Shown: piece after piece, positions 11,715-22,049 of the stretch
Numbering within the stretch: position 1 is the stretch's first letter
Layout of the letters: each line of letters begins with the position of its first letter
Source of the DNA: Isoetes taiwanensis
Lineage: Eukaryota > Streptophyta > Lycopodiopsida > Isoetales > Isoetaceae
Reading direction: 5' to 3'
Assembly: GCA_021234155.1 (NCBI GenBank)
Contig: JAJEKV010000105.1
Span: 3,456,937-3,520,936 of the forward strand
DNA length: 64,000 bases
Notes under the pieces: generated by a model
What the model was told of the DNA's origin: nothing
Databases searched by the model: none
Seen by the model: only the letters and a program-made list of their open reading frames with translations
Program-made: the position numbers and the translations under genes

Positions 11715-12045
11715 CATCACCCAATAGGGTGGAGAACAGCATCACCCAACAGGTGGAAAACAATTACGTAAAAAGAAATATGCGTCACCCTCGAGGTGGA
11801 AATAAACAGGATCACCCGCAGGTGGAGATAGCATCACCTATAGGGTGGAGAAAAGCGTCACCCAATGGGTGGATAACAATCATGTAAAAAGAAATATGCG
11901 TCACCCTCGAGGTGGAAATAAACAGCATCACCCGGAGGGTGGAGAAAAAGCGTCACCCAGCTGGCGGAAGAAAACATGAGAAATAGAAATGTGTGTCACT
12001 ATCACGGTGGAAATAAACAGCACCACCCACAAAAAATGGTCCAAT
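11715..12045. repeat. array of CACCC/GGGTG mini-hairpins, block 1
   Basis: About a dozen short units each contain CACCC, a 3-4 nt loop and GGGTG or GGTGG, preceded by GCRT and followed by GGAAA or GGAGA. They are spaced about 25-60 bp apart. The loops vary while the stems are kept. No protein frame is sustained across the block. Confidence 0.85.
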
Positions 12046-13463
12046 AGAAACCCATGTCACAAAATTGCAATGGAGTGCCAAACGCAATATTCGGCACATC
12101 CAGACACAACTAAAGAGCAAAATATGATGTATAATGATAGCACAATACACAATGATAGCACAATGCACTATGAAAAGAAGAGCTCAACAACTAGCTAGAA
12201 ATGAAGTTCCCGGCAAATGATGCATAATGATAGCAATGCACAATGCACAATGATTGAAGAAGGTGTATCCAGGAACAAACAATATGCCTAATCTGTCAAA
12301 TGAAAAGATCACACTAAGAACAACCACGTCCAATAACATAAAAAGCAACTTCTCGAAGCTTACCAGATGCATGACAATCACCAACATAATGATCAATCTC
12401 AGAGCAATGTCAAGAAGAAAATAAGGTTGACATCAAAAAGAAGTCCAGAGCAAAGAGGTTCATAAGGTCTGTGAAATGGTTTGGAACAAGAATAGGAGAG
12501 CGAAGGTGCCAAGGTCCGGTTCAGGTTAGCAGAGTAGAAATGTGTGGTGATGTTAGAAAACAAATAATGCCACATGCCTAAAGCCATGAATAAAGGCTCC
12601 AATATGAATCATACTTTTGCAAACAAGAGACGAGATTGAGGGAGCGGATGTAGACATGTCAGCACCAACCAAAAGGAAGGTCAAGAAGGGAAATGATGAA
12701 AGTTTCCGGATCATAATGTAGATCGAACAAAAATAAGGCGTAAGTAATCACAGGTGGGGTTATGGCCAATGAAAAGGAGGAGGTCAAAGTGCCAAGATCG
12801 GGATGGAGTGCAAGGAGGTTAGCCATATGGTAGAAAAGGACAAATGAAAAACACAATGACTAGGTAAAATGACATAGACATATTAGTACTAAAGCTAGTG
12901 CCATATATAGGGTCTGCTATTAGAACGCAAAAGAAGTAATGGATATGAAAGAGGTTGTAGACATGTTAGCACAAACAAGAGCAAGGTTAAGAGGAAAAAT
13001 TAAGATTAAGGTTAATGTGAATCATCATAAATCGAGCAAAATGAGGGTGAAGTAGTCAAAGGTGAGGTTATGGCCAATGAAAAGGAGAAGATGGGGGTCA
13101 AAAATGCCAAGGCCAAGATGGAGTGCAAGGAGGTAAGCCAGATAGCAGAAAAGGATAAATGAAAATACAATGACTAGGTAAAGTGACGGATTATAAATAA
13201 AGCTAGGGCCATATGGAGGGTCTGAAATACTAAAGCAAAAAACAGTAGTGGACATGATAAAGGACCAAAAACACAAGGACTATCGGAAGGGACATGTTAG
13301 AAAAATAAGAATGCCTATTGAAATGTAAAATATAAAAGAACGCCGAAGGATTGGGCCGAATGAATGTGCATGACGGTGAAGTGGCAAGCTGCACAACAAC
13401 AAGCACTCAAATCGATGTGAGCGGTTAGTAATGAGGAAAATCAACAATACATGAAAAAGAGAA

Positions 13464-13582
13464 GATAGCATCACCCGGAGGGTGGAGAAAAAGCGTCACC
13501 CAGCGGGTGGAAGAAAAAACCATGATAAATAGAAATTTGCGTCCCCATCAGGGTGGAAAGAAACAGCACCACCCACAAAAAA
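13464..13582. repeat. CACCC/GGGTG mini-hairpins, block 2
   Basis: The same hairpin units as block 1 recur here (CACCCGGAGGGTGG, CACCCAGCGGGTGG and related) as part of the duplicated 2.25-kb block. Confidence 0.8.
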
Positions 13583-14851
13583 TAGTCCAAGAGAAACTCA
13601 TGTCACAAAATTGGAATGGAGTGCCAAACGCAATATTTGGCACATCCAGACATAGCTAAATAGCAAATATGATGAATAATGATAGCACAATGCACAATGA
13701 TATCCCAATGTACGGTGAACAAAGAGCTCAATCGGCTAGCTAGAAATGAATTCCCTGGCAAATGATGCATAAGGATAGCATAATGCACAATGCACAATGA
13801 TAACACAATTTACAGTGAAAAAAGATCTCAACAACCAGCTAGAAAGGAATTCCGGAAGACAACTAGAATGAGGCAGGACTAGCACCCTGCACAAAAATAG
13901 AATGCACCCAAGATAATACCCCATGCACAATAACTCAATATACGCCACATCTAGAGAAAGATAAGCATCAAAAAGAAAAAATGATCCACTAGAAACCCAT
14001 GTCACAAAAGTGTAATGGAGTGCCAAACGCAATACTTGGCAATACTTGGCACATCCAGACACAGCTAAAGAGCAAATATGCAAATGGTGTATAATGATAG
14101 TGTTGGAAAAACGTAAACTGGACAGAAGAACTTCAAGAACATGACGCCAAAACTGCAACTTGCCAAAAAAATGAGGCTTAAGTTTGAAGGAAAGTAGGAT
14201 GGTTATGCACAAGCAATGTATGTCAAATGTGAGGCCAAAATCAAGGTGAGGTTATGGCCAAGAGAATGAGGAAACGAAAGTCAACAGCGGCGAGGTCCCA
14301 GTGGAGTGCTAGGAGGTGAGCCATATGGTAGAATGACGACGTAGAAGGACATATTGTGAGCAAAGCTAGTGCCGTACAGATGGTCTGCAATAAGAAAGCC
14401 AACAAGGGAATGTACATGTTAAAGGAAATGTAAACACAATGAGTATATAATGTTACATATTGTGAGCAAAGCTATTCACGGAAAGAGAAGCCTACTACGA
14501 ATATGACAAAGTGGAGCTAACGAAAACAAAGAATCTCCGAAATCCATAAAATTGGTACACCTAACAACATCACCCGTCACCCATGTTCAAGAACAGAGAA
14601 TGCAACTTCGTGAAGCAAAAAATAATTGCGCTAATAAAGTGAACAAAGGAACCAACAAACACTAGAGCTCCCGGATGATCAAGCCAAAAAAGAAGAAAAA
14701 GCCTTAAACGCAACCCCAAATATTCAAATCCAAGTATAGGTCCAAAACCAAATACATAATATACATATAAGAAATTTAGCCACAAAGGACAAACATGTCG
14801 CAAAATACTTTAATGGGACAGAAAAGGTCTCAAAAAATTTAAATGGAACGA

Positions 14852-14898
14852 CAATAGGAGGGAGGAAGGGAGGGAGGGAGGGAGGGGGAGAGAGAGAT
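14852..14898. repeat. purine-rich GGGA/GA tract
   Basis: A (GGGA)n tract passes into a short (GA)n tract, followed by GATGGTTGTTGG. The same right flank follows the long (GA)n run at 37,780-37,942. This tells us what the LINE-bearing copy looked like before the LINEs inserted. Confidence 0.8.
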
Positions 14899-15605
14899 GG
14901 TTGTTGGGGCAAACCCGAGAAGAGGAAGCTGTGATGTCGCTATAGATGAGCACGAAGCACGTAGCGAGAGTGAGAAGAAGAGGAGCGCCAGCGACCGTGA
15001 GCGCACGCAGCATCATGTGGAACCCCCCCAAGAACTCCCAATGTATGCAATGAAATAGGGAGGAGATTGAGGTAGAAGTGGCAGATATGTCAGCACAAAT
15101 CAAGAAGAAAGTCAAGAAGGGAAGTGTAGGTCTGGTGCAAGTTAGCAGCATAGACATGGGTGTTGATGTCATAAGGAAAAGAATACCACATGCCTAAAGC
15201 CATGACAGGAAGAGGTCGTAGACATGTTAGCACAAACAAGAGCAAGGTTAAGAGGAAAAATTAAGATTAAGGTTAACGTGAATCGACATAAATCGAGCAA
15301 AATAAGGGTGAAGTAGTCAAAGGTGAGGTTATGGCCAATGAAAAGGAGAAGATGGGGGTCAAAAATGCCAAGGCCAAGATGGAGTGCAAGGAGGTAAGCC
15401 AGATAGCAGAAAAGGATAAATGAAAATACAATGACTAGGTAAAGTGACGGATTATAAATAAAGCTAGGGCCATATGTAGGGTCTGAAATACTAAAGCAAA
15501 AAACAGTAGAAGACATGATAAATGAACCAAAAACACAAGGACTATCAGAAGGGACATGTTAGAAAAATAAGAACGCCTGTTGAAATGTAAAATATAAAAA
15601 AACGC

Positions 15606-16151
15606 CTAATGAAGGAAGGAAGGAAGAAACTTTTAATGTCCACGGAACCCAATCGGGTTATGGGACCACAAGTACAAAACGGGACCGAAGTCCCTAACCA
15701 GAACAAGGACCGAAGCCCACAGAACAAACCATAATCACCATGGCCCAGATTAAAAACCACCTGGGAAAAAACTGTTGCCAGGATGACTACGCATCCAAAA
15801 ATCCATGCTATTGCAAAAAGCAATAAGCATACCTCCAACAGAACAAGACTTCACCAAACGCCTCCCGGAACAGTAACCTCTTCACAACCGGGTCCGAAAA
15901 ACGCCAAACGCCAATAGCATGTCCTTGCAGGAAGGCGCCGAGAAACCGCTTCGGGGGAAATCGCCCGGTGGAGGTGCCTCCTCACTAAAGCGCTCAATCG
16001 ATCCATGCATGCTCAGCGATACGCCGAGCACGCCTCGCAGCGCGGCGCCACCCATCACTGCACCTCCCAAGCGCCATCCATCACTACGCCCAGACAACCC
16101 CGGAAGCCCAGGCCAGGCAGGCCGGGCGGCCTTTCAGGCCAGCCTCTAATG
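15606..16151 (-). mobile_element. short non-LTR insertion with target-site duplication (SINE or truncated LINE)
   Basis: Compared with the sister block near 13,340, this copy has about 540 extra bases flanked by CTAATGA on both sides (15,606-15,612 and 16,145-16,151 approximately). The left end is a (GAAG)n run, so on the minus strand it is a tailed 3' end ending in (CTTC)n. The opposite end is strongly GC-rich (CGCCTCGCAGCGCGGCG), unlike the surroundings. The 3' end shares a GGTC...TTCGGTGGACA-type phrase with a relic in kinesin intron 9. No long coding frame is recognisable. Confidence 0.8.
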
Positions 16152-16265
16152 ATAGGGCCGAATGAATGTGCATGACGGTGAAGCGGCAAGCTGCACAACA
16201 ACAAGCACTCAAATCGATGTGAGCGATTAGTAATGAGGAAAATCAACAATACATGAAAAAGAGAA

Positions 16266-16382
16266 GATAGCATCACCCGGAGGGTGGAGAAAAGCCGTCA
16301 CCCAGCGGTGAAGAAAAAACCATGATAAATAGAAATTTCGTCCCCATCGTGGTGGAAAGAAACAAAGACCACCCACAAAAAA
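16266..16382. repeat. CACCC/GGGTG mini-hairpins, block 3
   Basis: This is the second-copy counterpart of block 2, slightly degraded (one stem reads CACCCAGCGGTG). Confidence 0.75.
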
Positions 16383-17232
16383 TAGTCCAAGAGAAACTCA
16401 TGTCACAAAATTGCAATGGAGTGCCAAACGCAATATTTGGCACATCCAGACATAGCTAAATAGCAAATATGATGAATAATGATAGCACAATGCACAATGA
16501 TATCCCAATGTACGGTGAACAAAGAGCTCAATCGGCTAGCTAGAAATGAATTCCCTGGCAAATGATGCATAAGCATAATGCACAATGCACAATGATAGCA
16601 CAATTTACAGTGAAAAAAGATCTCAACAACCAGCTAGAAAGGAATTCCCCAAGACAACTAGAATGAGGCAGGACTAGCACCCTACACAAAAATAGAATGC
16701 GCCCGAAATAATACCCCATGCACAATAACTCGATATACGCCACATCTATAGAAAGATAAACATCAAAAAGAAAAAATGATCCACTAGAAACCCATATCAC
16801 AAAAGTGCAATGGAGGGCCAAACGCAATACTTGGCACATCCAGACACAGCTAAAGAGCAAAGATGCAAATGGTGTATAATGATAGTGTTGGAAAAACGTA
16901 AACTGGACAGAAGAACTTCAAGAACATGACGCCAAAACTGCAACTTGCCAAAAAAATGAGGCTTAAGTTTGAAGGAATGTAGGATGGCTATGCACAAGCA
17001 ATGTAGGTCAAATGTGAGGCCAAAATCAAGGTGAGGTTATGGCCGAGGAAACGAAAGTCAACAGCGGCGAGGTCCCAGTGGAGTGCTAGGAGGTTAGCCA
17101 TATGGTAGAATGACGACGAAGAAGGACATATGGTGAGCAAAGCTAGTGCCGTACAAATGGTCTGCAATAAGAAAGCCAACGAGGGAATGTACACGTTAAA
17201 GGAAATGAAAACACAATGAGGATGTAATGTTC

Positions 17233-17450
17233 AGGGGTTCAAACCCTGGCCAGTGTATGTTTAGCTTTGGGTGTTGGTTACTGGGGTTATACGATGATGA
17301 TCCCCGACGTGGTAGAACTTGTGCCTATGCGTGTCCCCCACTTTGTCTGCCATAAGGCAGCAGGATAAGCTCCACAATAATTGTGTGAGTATGAACCAGT
17401 AAAAATTGGCTTCTATGTACACTGGGGCTGGTATACTGGTTGTTGCGTGC
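17233..17450 (+). mobile_element. possible SINE fragment with tRNA-like B box
   Basis: About 215 bp are present here and absent at the matching site near 14,455-14,500. The insert starts with AGGGGTTCAAACCCTGG, a near-perfect pol III B box in a small stem. No A box precedes it, so it would be 5'-truncated. The identity is tentative. Confidence 0.4.
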
Positions 17451-17818
17451 CAATATGACAGAGTAGAGCTAATGAAAACAAAGAATCTCCCAAATCCATA
17501 AAATTGGTACACCTAACAACATCACCCGTCACCCATGTTCCAGAACAGAGAATGTAACTTCGTGAAGCAACAAAATAATTGCGCTAATAAAGTGAATAAA
17601 GGAACCAACAAACACTAGAGCTCCCAGATGATCATGCCAAAAAAGAAGAAAAAGCCTTAAACGCAACCCCAAATATTCAAATCCAAGTATAGGTCCAAAA
17701 CCAAATACATAATATACATATAAGAAATTTAGCCACAAAGGAAAAAGAGGTGGAAAACATGTCGCAAAAATACTTTAATGGGACAGAAAAGGTCTCAAAA
17801 AATTTAAATAGAACGACA

Positions 17819-17840
17819 AGAGAGAGAGAGAGAGAGGAGG
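17819..17840. repeat. (GA)n microsatellite at LINE-A 3' junction
   Basis: A short (GA)n run lies directly beside the pentamer tail of LINE-A. Confidence 0.9.
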
Positions 17841-17911
17841 AGTGAAGTGAAGTGAAGTGAATTGTATTACGTCTTTTTTGGGAGGCCTCCCAGGCCTATA
17901 AGACGAGAGAA

Positions 17912-19468
17912 TTAGTTTACATCATAAAATATTAGATGAGTCTCCATTTCCTCATCTAATTCCTCACTCTCACTCCAGGTTTCATCTTCATCCAACAATG
18001 TGTTCACATCTTTTGTACAACTCTCTCTTAGTTGTAGTGTCTCAATTAAAAAAGATCCAATTTTGTTTCCATCTAGTCCAAAGAAAGTACACAAGTCAGG
18101 TGCATGGGTGCAATACCTATCTCGGATCATGCTATATGCTGGGCATCTAAGTATGACATGTTCTTCGTCTTCTATGTCATCTTTTCCGCAGACCTTGCAG
18201 CACCTCAGATGCCTTGGGATAGTCCCCCATCGACCAACTTCCACTCCAAGATGGTGTGAGCTAAGTCGTATTCTATTGATGTTATGTCTTTTCCTCACGG
18301 ATATGTTCTCCCCTAAGTGTGCAGCAGCCTCCAATGAGGGATTCATATGCATTCTGTATAGTAGCATCTTCGTTTTTGGATTTATCCAGATTCTCCTCTT
18401 AACCTTTGCATAGACCCATGCCCTTAAATGATCAGTTTGAGGTATATCTTCCCATACAATATCCCATTTGGCAAACCATTTAAGAACATCAGCAAACCAT
18501 CCCTTATTTTCAGTGCCCATCATGGCATGATGGGGAATGCGGGTGTTATTCATTTCCTTGACCTTAGTCAAGTATTTAATGCACTTGAGTAGAGCTTCTC
18601 CTTCAAGTGTCATAAGGCCACACTCAGCTAGCATTATCGGGTAAGGTGTTTGTGCCTTTACTCCTAGCTCTAGTCTTAAGAATTTCTTGTGCACCTGCTC
18701 TATGTCTTCCCATAAGCATTGTGGCAGTCCCGGCCCCCAAATTTCAGCCCCATAAAGTATTGTGCTTTGGACCAACGCCTCATATAGTTTACTCTTAAGT
18801 GCCCACGTCCAAATGTGCGACTTCCTGCATGTACTTTGCATAGAGTATAGTGCTTTTTGTCCACTTTCCACTCTTTGTGCTATGCATGCATGCCATTTGT
18901 GATTTCTACTTATGATAAGCCCAAGGTATTTGTATGCTTCACATGTCTCCACTTGATCCTCCTTATATTTAAAACCGGATGCCTGCTTGAGAGCCCCAAT
19001 CGTCATGATCTTAGTTTTTTCCAGATTGACTTGCATTCCTGTCCTGTCACAGAAAGTGACCAAATGGTCCAATAGCTGTTGCATGTGCACCTGTGAGCGT
19101 GCAAAAAGCACTACATCATCCGCATAAAGAAGCAATTGGATGACATAACCATATATCTCCGTTCCTCCATCACAATTATCTTTCAACCACTCCTCAAGGC
19201 TATCTATAAAGAGACCAAAAATCGTAGGAGACAGGGGGCATCCCTGTTTCACGCCAATGTTACTTTCAATCACATCTGGTATGTCTGCTTTGAATGGCAT
19301 AAATAGCTGCACCAAAACTTTTTCATATAATATCTGCACTGCATCTTTCAAATGTTTGGGTACCTGTAAATATTCCATTCTTTCCCATAGCTTGTTCCGT
19401 GGAACTTTATCGAATGCTTTACGAAAGTCTATAAAAGCAACATACATTGGTTTTTTGGTGCCCTTCAC
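17912..19468 (-). pseudogene. LINE-A ORF2, RT core to C-terminus
   Basis: A 518-codon open frame carries RT motifs in order: AFIDFRKAFDKVPR near the start, GVKQGCPLSPTIFGLF, the catalytic LLLYADDVVLFA with both aspartates, and then a thumb region with YKYLGLIIS. The C-terminal domain ends in a knuckle with CKVCGKDDIEDEEHVILRC (CX2CX9HX4C). A one-base frameshift near 19,490 separates it from the N-terminal RT and endonuclease frame. It would copy LINE RNA at the nicked target site. Confidence 0.92.
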
Positions 19469-19503
19469 TGTATCAAAGATGCATTTTAGTGTGAGCAGGT
19501 GGT

Positions 19504-21183
19504 CTACATATTTGCTCGAAATCCTGCCTGTGTCCTGGCTCTCTTATCATTATTTTCCGCCCATCCACTAATTTTCTTTTCTACCATGCCAGCAAAAAGC
19601 TTGGAGAATAAATTACTTACCATGAGAGTACGATAGTTATTACCGTCCAGCATAGATCCACTCTTGTGTATGGGGACAATTCTGTTAAGTTGCCAATCCT
19701 GAGGAAATCCCTGTTGCATCGCCATATTGAACATGCGCATTATTACTGCATAAATGCTTTTCCCCGCCCATTTTAGATGTTCTGCGCTCAGCATGTTCTG
19801 ATCCTTTGCTTTTCCATTTGCAAGTTTGTTTATGCCCTCGGCTACATCTTCCTCAGTGAAGAACAAATCTGAAGTCACTTTTGGCGTTGTTTGGTTGTTA
19901 GCATCATAATATAGCTTTTTAACTTGGTTTCAAAGCTCGGCTGCAGAGATGGGAAGGTCTTTGTGCTTATACTTTTTCAGATTTTTCCAATATGCTTTTG
20001 GATCTGCCTGACATTGTTGAACCAGAAACTCCTGTTTTGACAAGATAAAATGTCTTTTCTTTTGCCGGACAATCCGTTGATATTCCTTCCTCATAGTTTT
20101 CTTGCTTTCTCCCTAGCTTTCTTTCCATTGTCTCTTAGCTGCACGGCATTCAAAATCATACCACGATTTACAGGGAAGTCCCTTCTTCACCCGATTCAGT
20201 TTACAGTGATGCATGGCATCTGCAATTATCTTTAGCAATTGATTGTGCATATCCGCGGCATTGTCACCCCAATTGCTTTGTTCTATTTTCTCTTCAACAT
20301 ATGCTCTGTATGCCTCTGCCATAGCAGATCTGATCATACAATTAGGTTGTGCAGCAGAATTTCCCACAAGGGATGGCGTTCTACTCTCACATATGGAAAA
20401 TATCAATGGTGCATGATCTGATTCCAGGCTTTCTTCCCCAATTTCGAAATCTGTTATTAGCTCCAGAGCACTTTGTGATATAATCAAGTAATCAACCACA
20501 CTCTTTGATCTGCATGTACAACCTTTGGAGTTAGGGAATCGAGCCATTCCATTACATACAAGGAGTTCGGCATTTGTGCATAGGTTTAGCAGTTGGCGAC
20601 CGGATTTTGTGGTAGTCGGATCAGCCGACTGTCTGCTCCATCCTTGACTAGCAATTTCTGAATCCTCCATCGATTTAAACCATATAGGCTCATCTTCCCA
20701 TGTATGGATTGTTGCTTGTGTGCTTCCTGTTCTCCCATTGAAATCGCCTACCAATATGACAGTCCCCTGCATCTGATATTTCATGACATCTTGCTCTAAT
20801 TCAAAGAACATATCTTCACCTGTAGCCCCATCTGAATAAGCCTTTTTATGTCTTGGTGCGAAATAACATGCTGCCATATATATCATATTGTTTTGTTGTT
20901 TGATTCGAATCCATATATACTGATTATTTATGTCTTTCTTGATAGCCAACACTACATCCAGATACTCTTCTCCGATATAGCATGCCACACTGCCATTTCC
21001 AATATCCATATCTGTAAATCTCCAGTTCTTAACTGATGTTATAAGTGTGAATCCTTCTATGTCAGGCAAAGCATATAAATCATGTTCCTTAGTTTCTAAA
21101 AAACACAGCATGTCAATATCCCCTAGTTCCTCCTGCATACTCAGGATCTTAGTCTCGGTCAGTTTGTTGATATTCCAGACCAT
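19504..21183 (-). pseudogene. LINE-A ORF2, APE endonuclease and RT N-terminus
   Basis: The frame starts at MVWNINKLTETK (21,183). The APE-type endonuclease signatures follow in order: LETKE, AACYFAP, LVGDFNGRTG, SVVDYLIIS and SDHAPL. Catalytic residues of the family are present. The same frame continues to 19,504 through two in-frame stops, TAG near 20,113 and TGA near 19,928. After them come the RT fingers (NRIVPIHKSG, NYRTLMVS, AGFRAN). Both stops are explained by single C-to-T changes. Confidence 0.9.
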
Positions 21184-21207
21184 TATCCTGAGTGCCTCCC
21201 ATCTTTC

Positions 21208-21907
21208 CTATTCGTCAACTACAACCCTGCCCTTGATCCATCTTGCTTTTTTGTTATTTTGTCGGGCTTCCTTGTATTTGGCGATCTCAATCTTCTTCTC
21301 AGCTAGTTGCTCCTTGGTCAGATCTTCGTTTACCCAGGTGAACTTTCCCTTCAAAGTGTATGTATTTTTCAGAACTGCCAATCTGGATTCCCTGTTTGCA
21401 AATTTAACAATCGTGTGTCTAGTCCCTGTGTCCTTTTTACCCACCTGAAATGCATCAGACACTTCAACTTCCTTTACATTCATAGTCTCCTGAAAGAAAT
21501 GCTCTATATATGCCTTTGTTTTCTCATCTGGCTTTTCTGGCAGCCCTACAATCCGAAGATTTAGAGCTCTGCTTTTTCTTTCTTGTGTTTCCATGAATTG
21601 TTCCAGGGTTATTCCGGAGTTCCAAGACTTCGGATTCAGAATCTTCTTCTGATTCATTCTTCATTTCCTCAATATCATTCTTCACCTCTTCTAATTCCTT
21701 CCTTATCTGTTGATAATCCGACCTCAAGACCTCATTTTCATCCCTGAATTTTCGTATTTCTCCCAATAACAGTTCCTCTCGATTTGCAGCTTCTTGCCTA
21801 AAGCTAGCTATCTCCTTCCAGATAGTGGTCAGAGATATCTCGGCTCCTGATTCAGAACTAGAGGGTCCCCCTTCCGGCTCATGCTTGTCCTTTCTGGTCT
21901 TGGCCAT
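21208..21907 (-). pseudogene. LINE-A ORF1, coiled-coil RNA-binding protein
   Basis: The start is MAKTRKDKHEPEGG at 21,907, followed by a long charged coiled coil (EVLRSDYQQIRKELEEVKND). A frameshift near 21,620 leads into a second segment with ERKSRALNLRIVGLPE, which resembles the RRM-like core of L1-type ORF1 proteins. Such proteins trimerise and chaperone LINE RNA. It stops at 21,208, about 25 bp before ORF2. Confidence 0.8.
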
Positions 21908-22049
21908 ATCTATCTCTGTCTTCAGGATTATTCAAGCGCCCAAAGCAGCGCCCAGAGAGAGAAATGAAATGAAATGAAATGTTTTATAGATCACGTCTAT
22001 GAGACCATCAGGTCTAGAAGACGATATACAAATCAGTTTTTGCATATAA

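Larger units (their letters stand above)
12400..17818. repeat. non-coding complex tandem repeat region
   Basis: The region is built from diverged copies of one another. A block with GGTTATGGCC followed by GGAGTGCNAGGAGGT and a pyrimidine-poor tail recurs near 12,757, 13,066, 14,251, 15,326 and 17,034. A larger block of about 2.25 kb from about 12,950 repeats from about 15,206, with its own internal insertions. Minus-strand frames look repetitive and hydrophobic, but they contain frequent stops and no known motif, so I treat them as non-coding. Confidence 0.8.
17841..21952 (-). mobile_element. LINE-A, near full-length non-LTR retrotransposon
   Basis: This is a 4.1-kb minus-strand element with ORF1, then an ORF2 with APE endonuclease, RT and C-terminal zinc knuckle. 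Its 3' tail reads as (AGTGA)n on the plus strand (17,841-17,862). The 5' leader before ORF1 is only about 45 bp. The ORF1 to ORF2 gap is about 25 bp. Both ends touch GA tracts: (GA)n at the 3' end and AGAGAGA at the 5' end, where the tail of LINE-B begins. Few disabling changes make it the best preserved LINE here. A plausible 3' hairpin (GGGAGGCCTCCC on either strand) precedes the tail. Confidence 0.92.

Noticed and set aside
12400-17740. Repeated hydrophobic minus-strand frames that look like a membrane-protein family
   Set aside because: The frames recur only because the DNA is duplicated. They are interrupted by stops, differ between copies and show no known motif.
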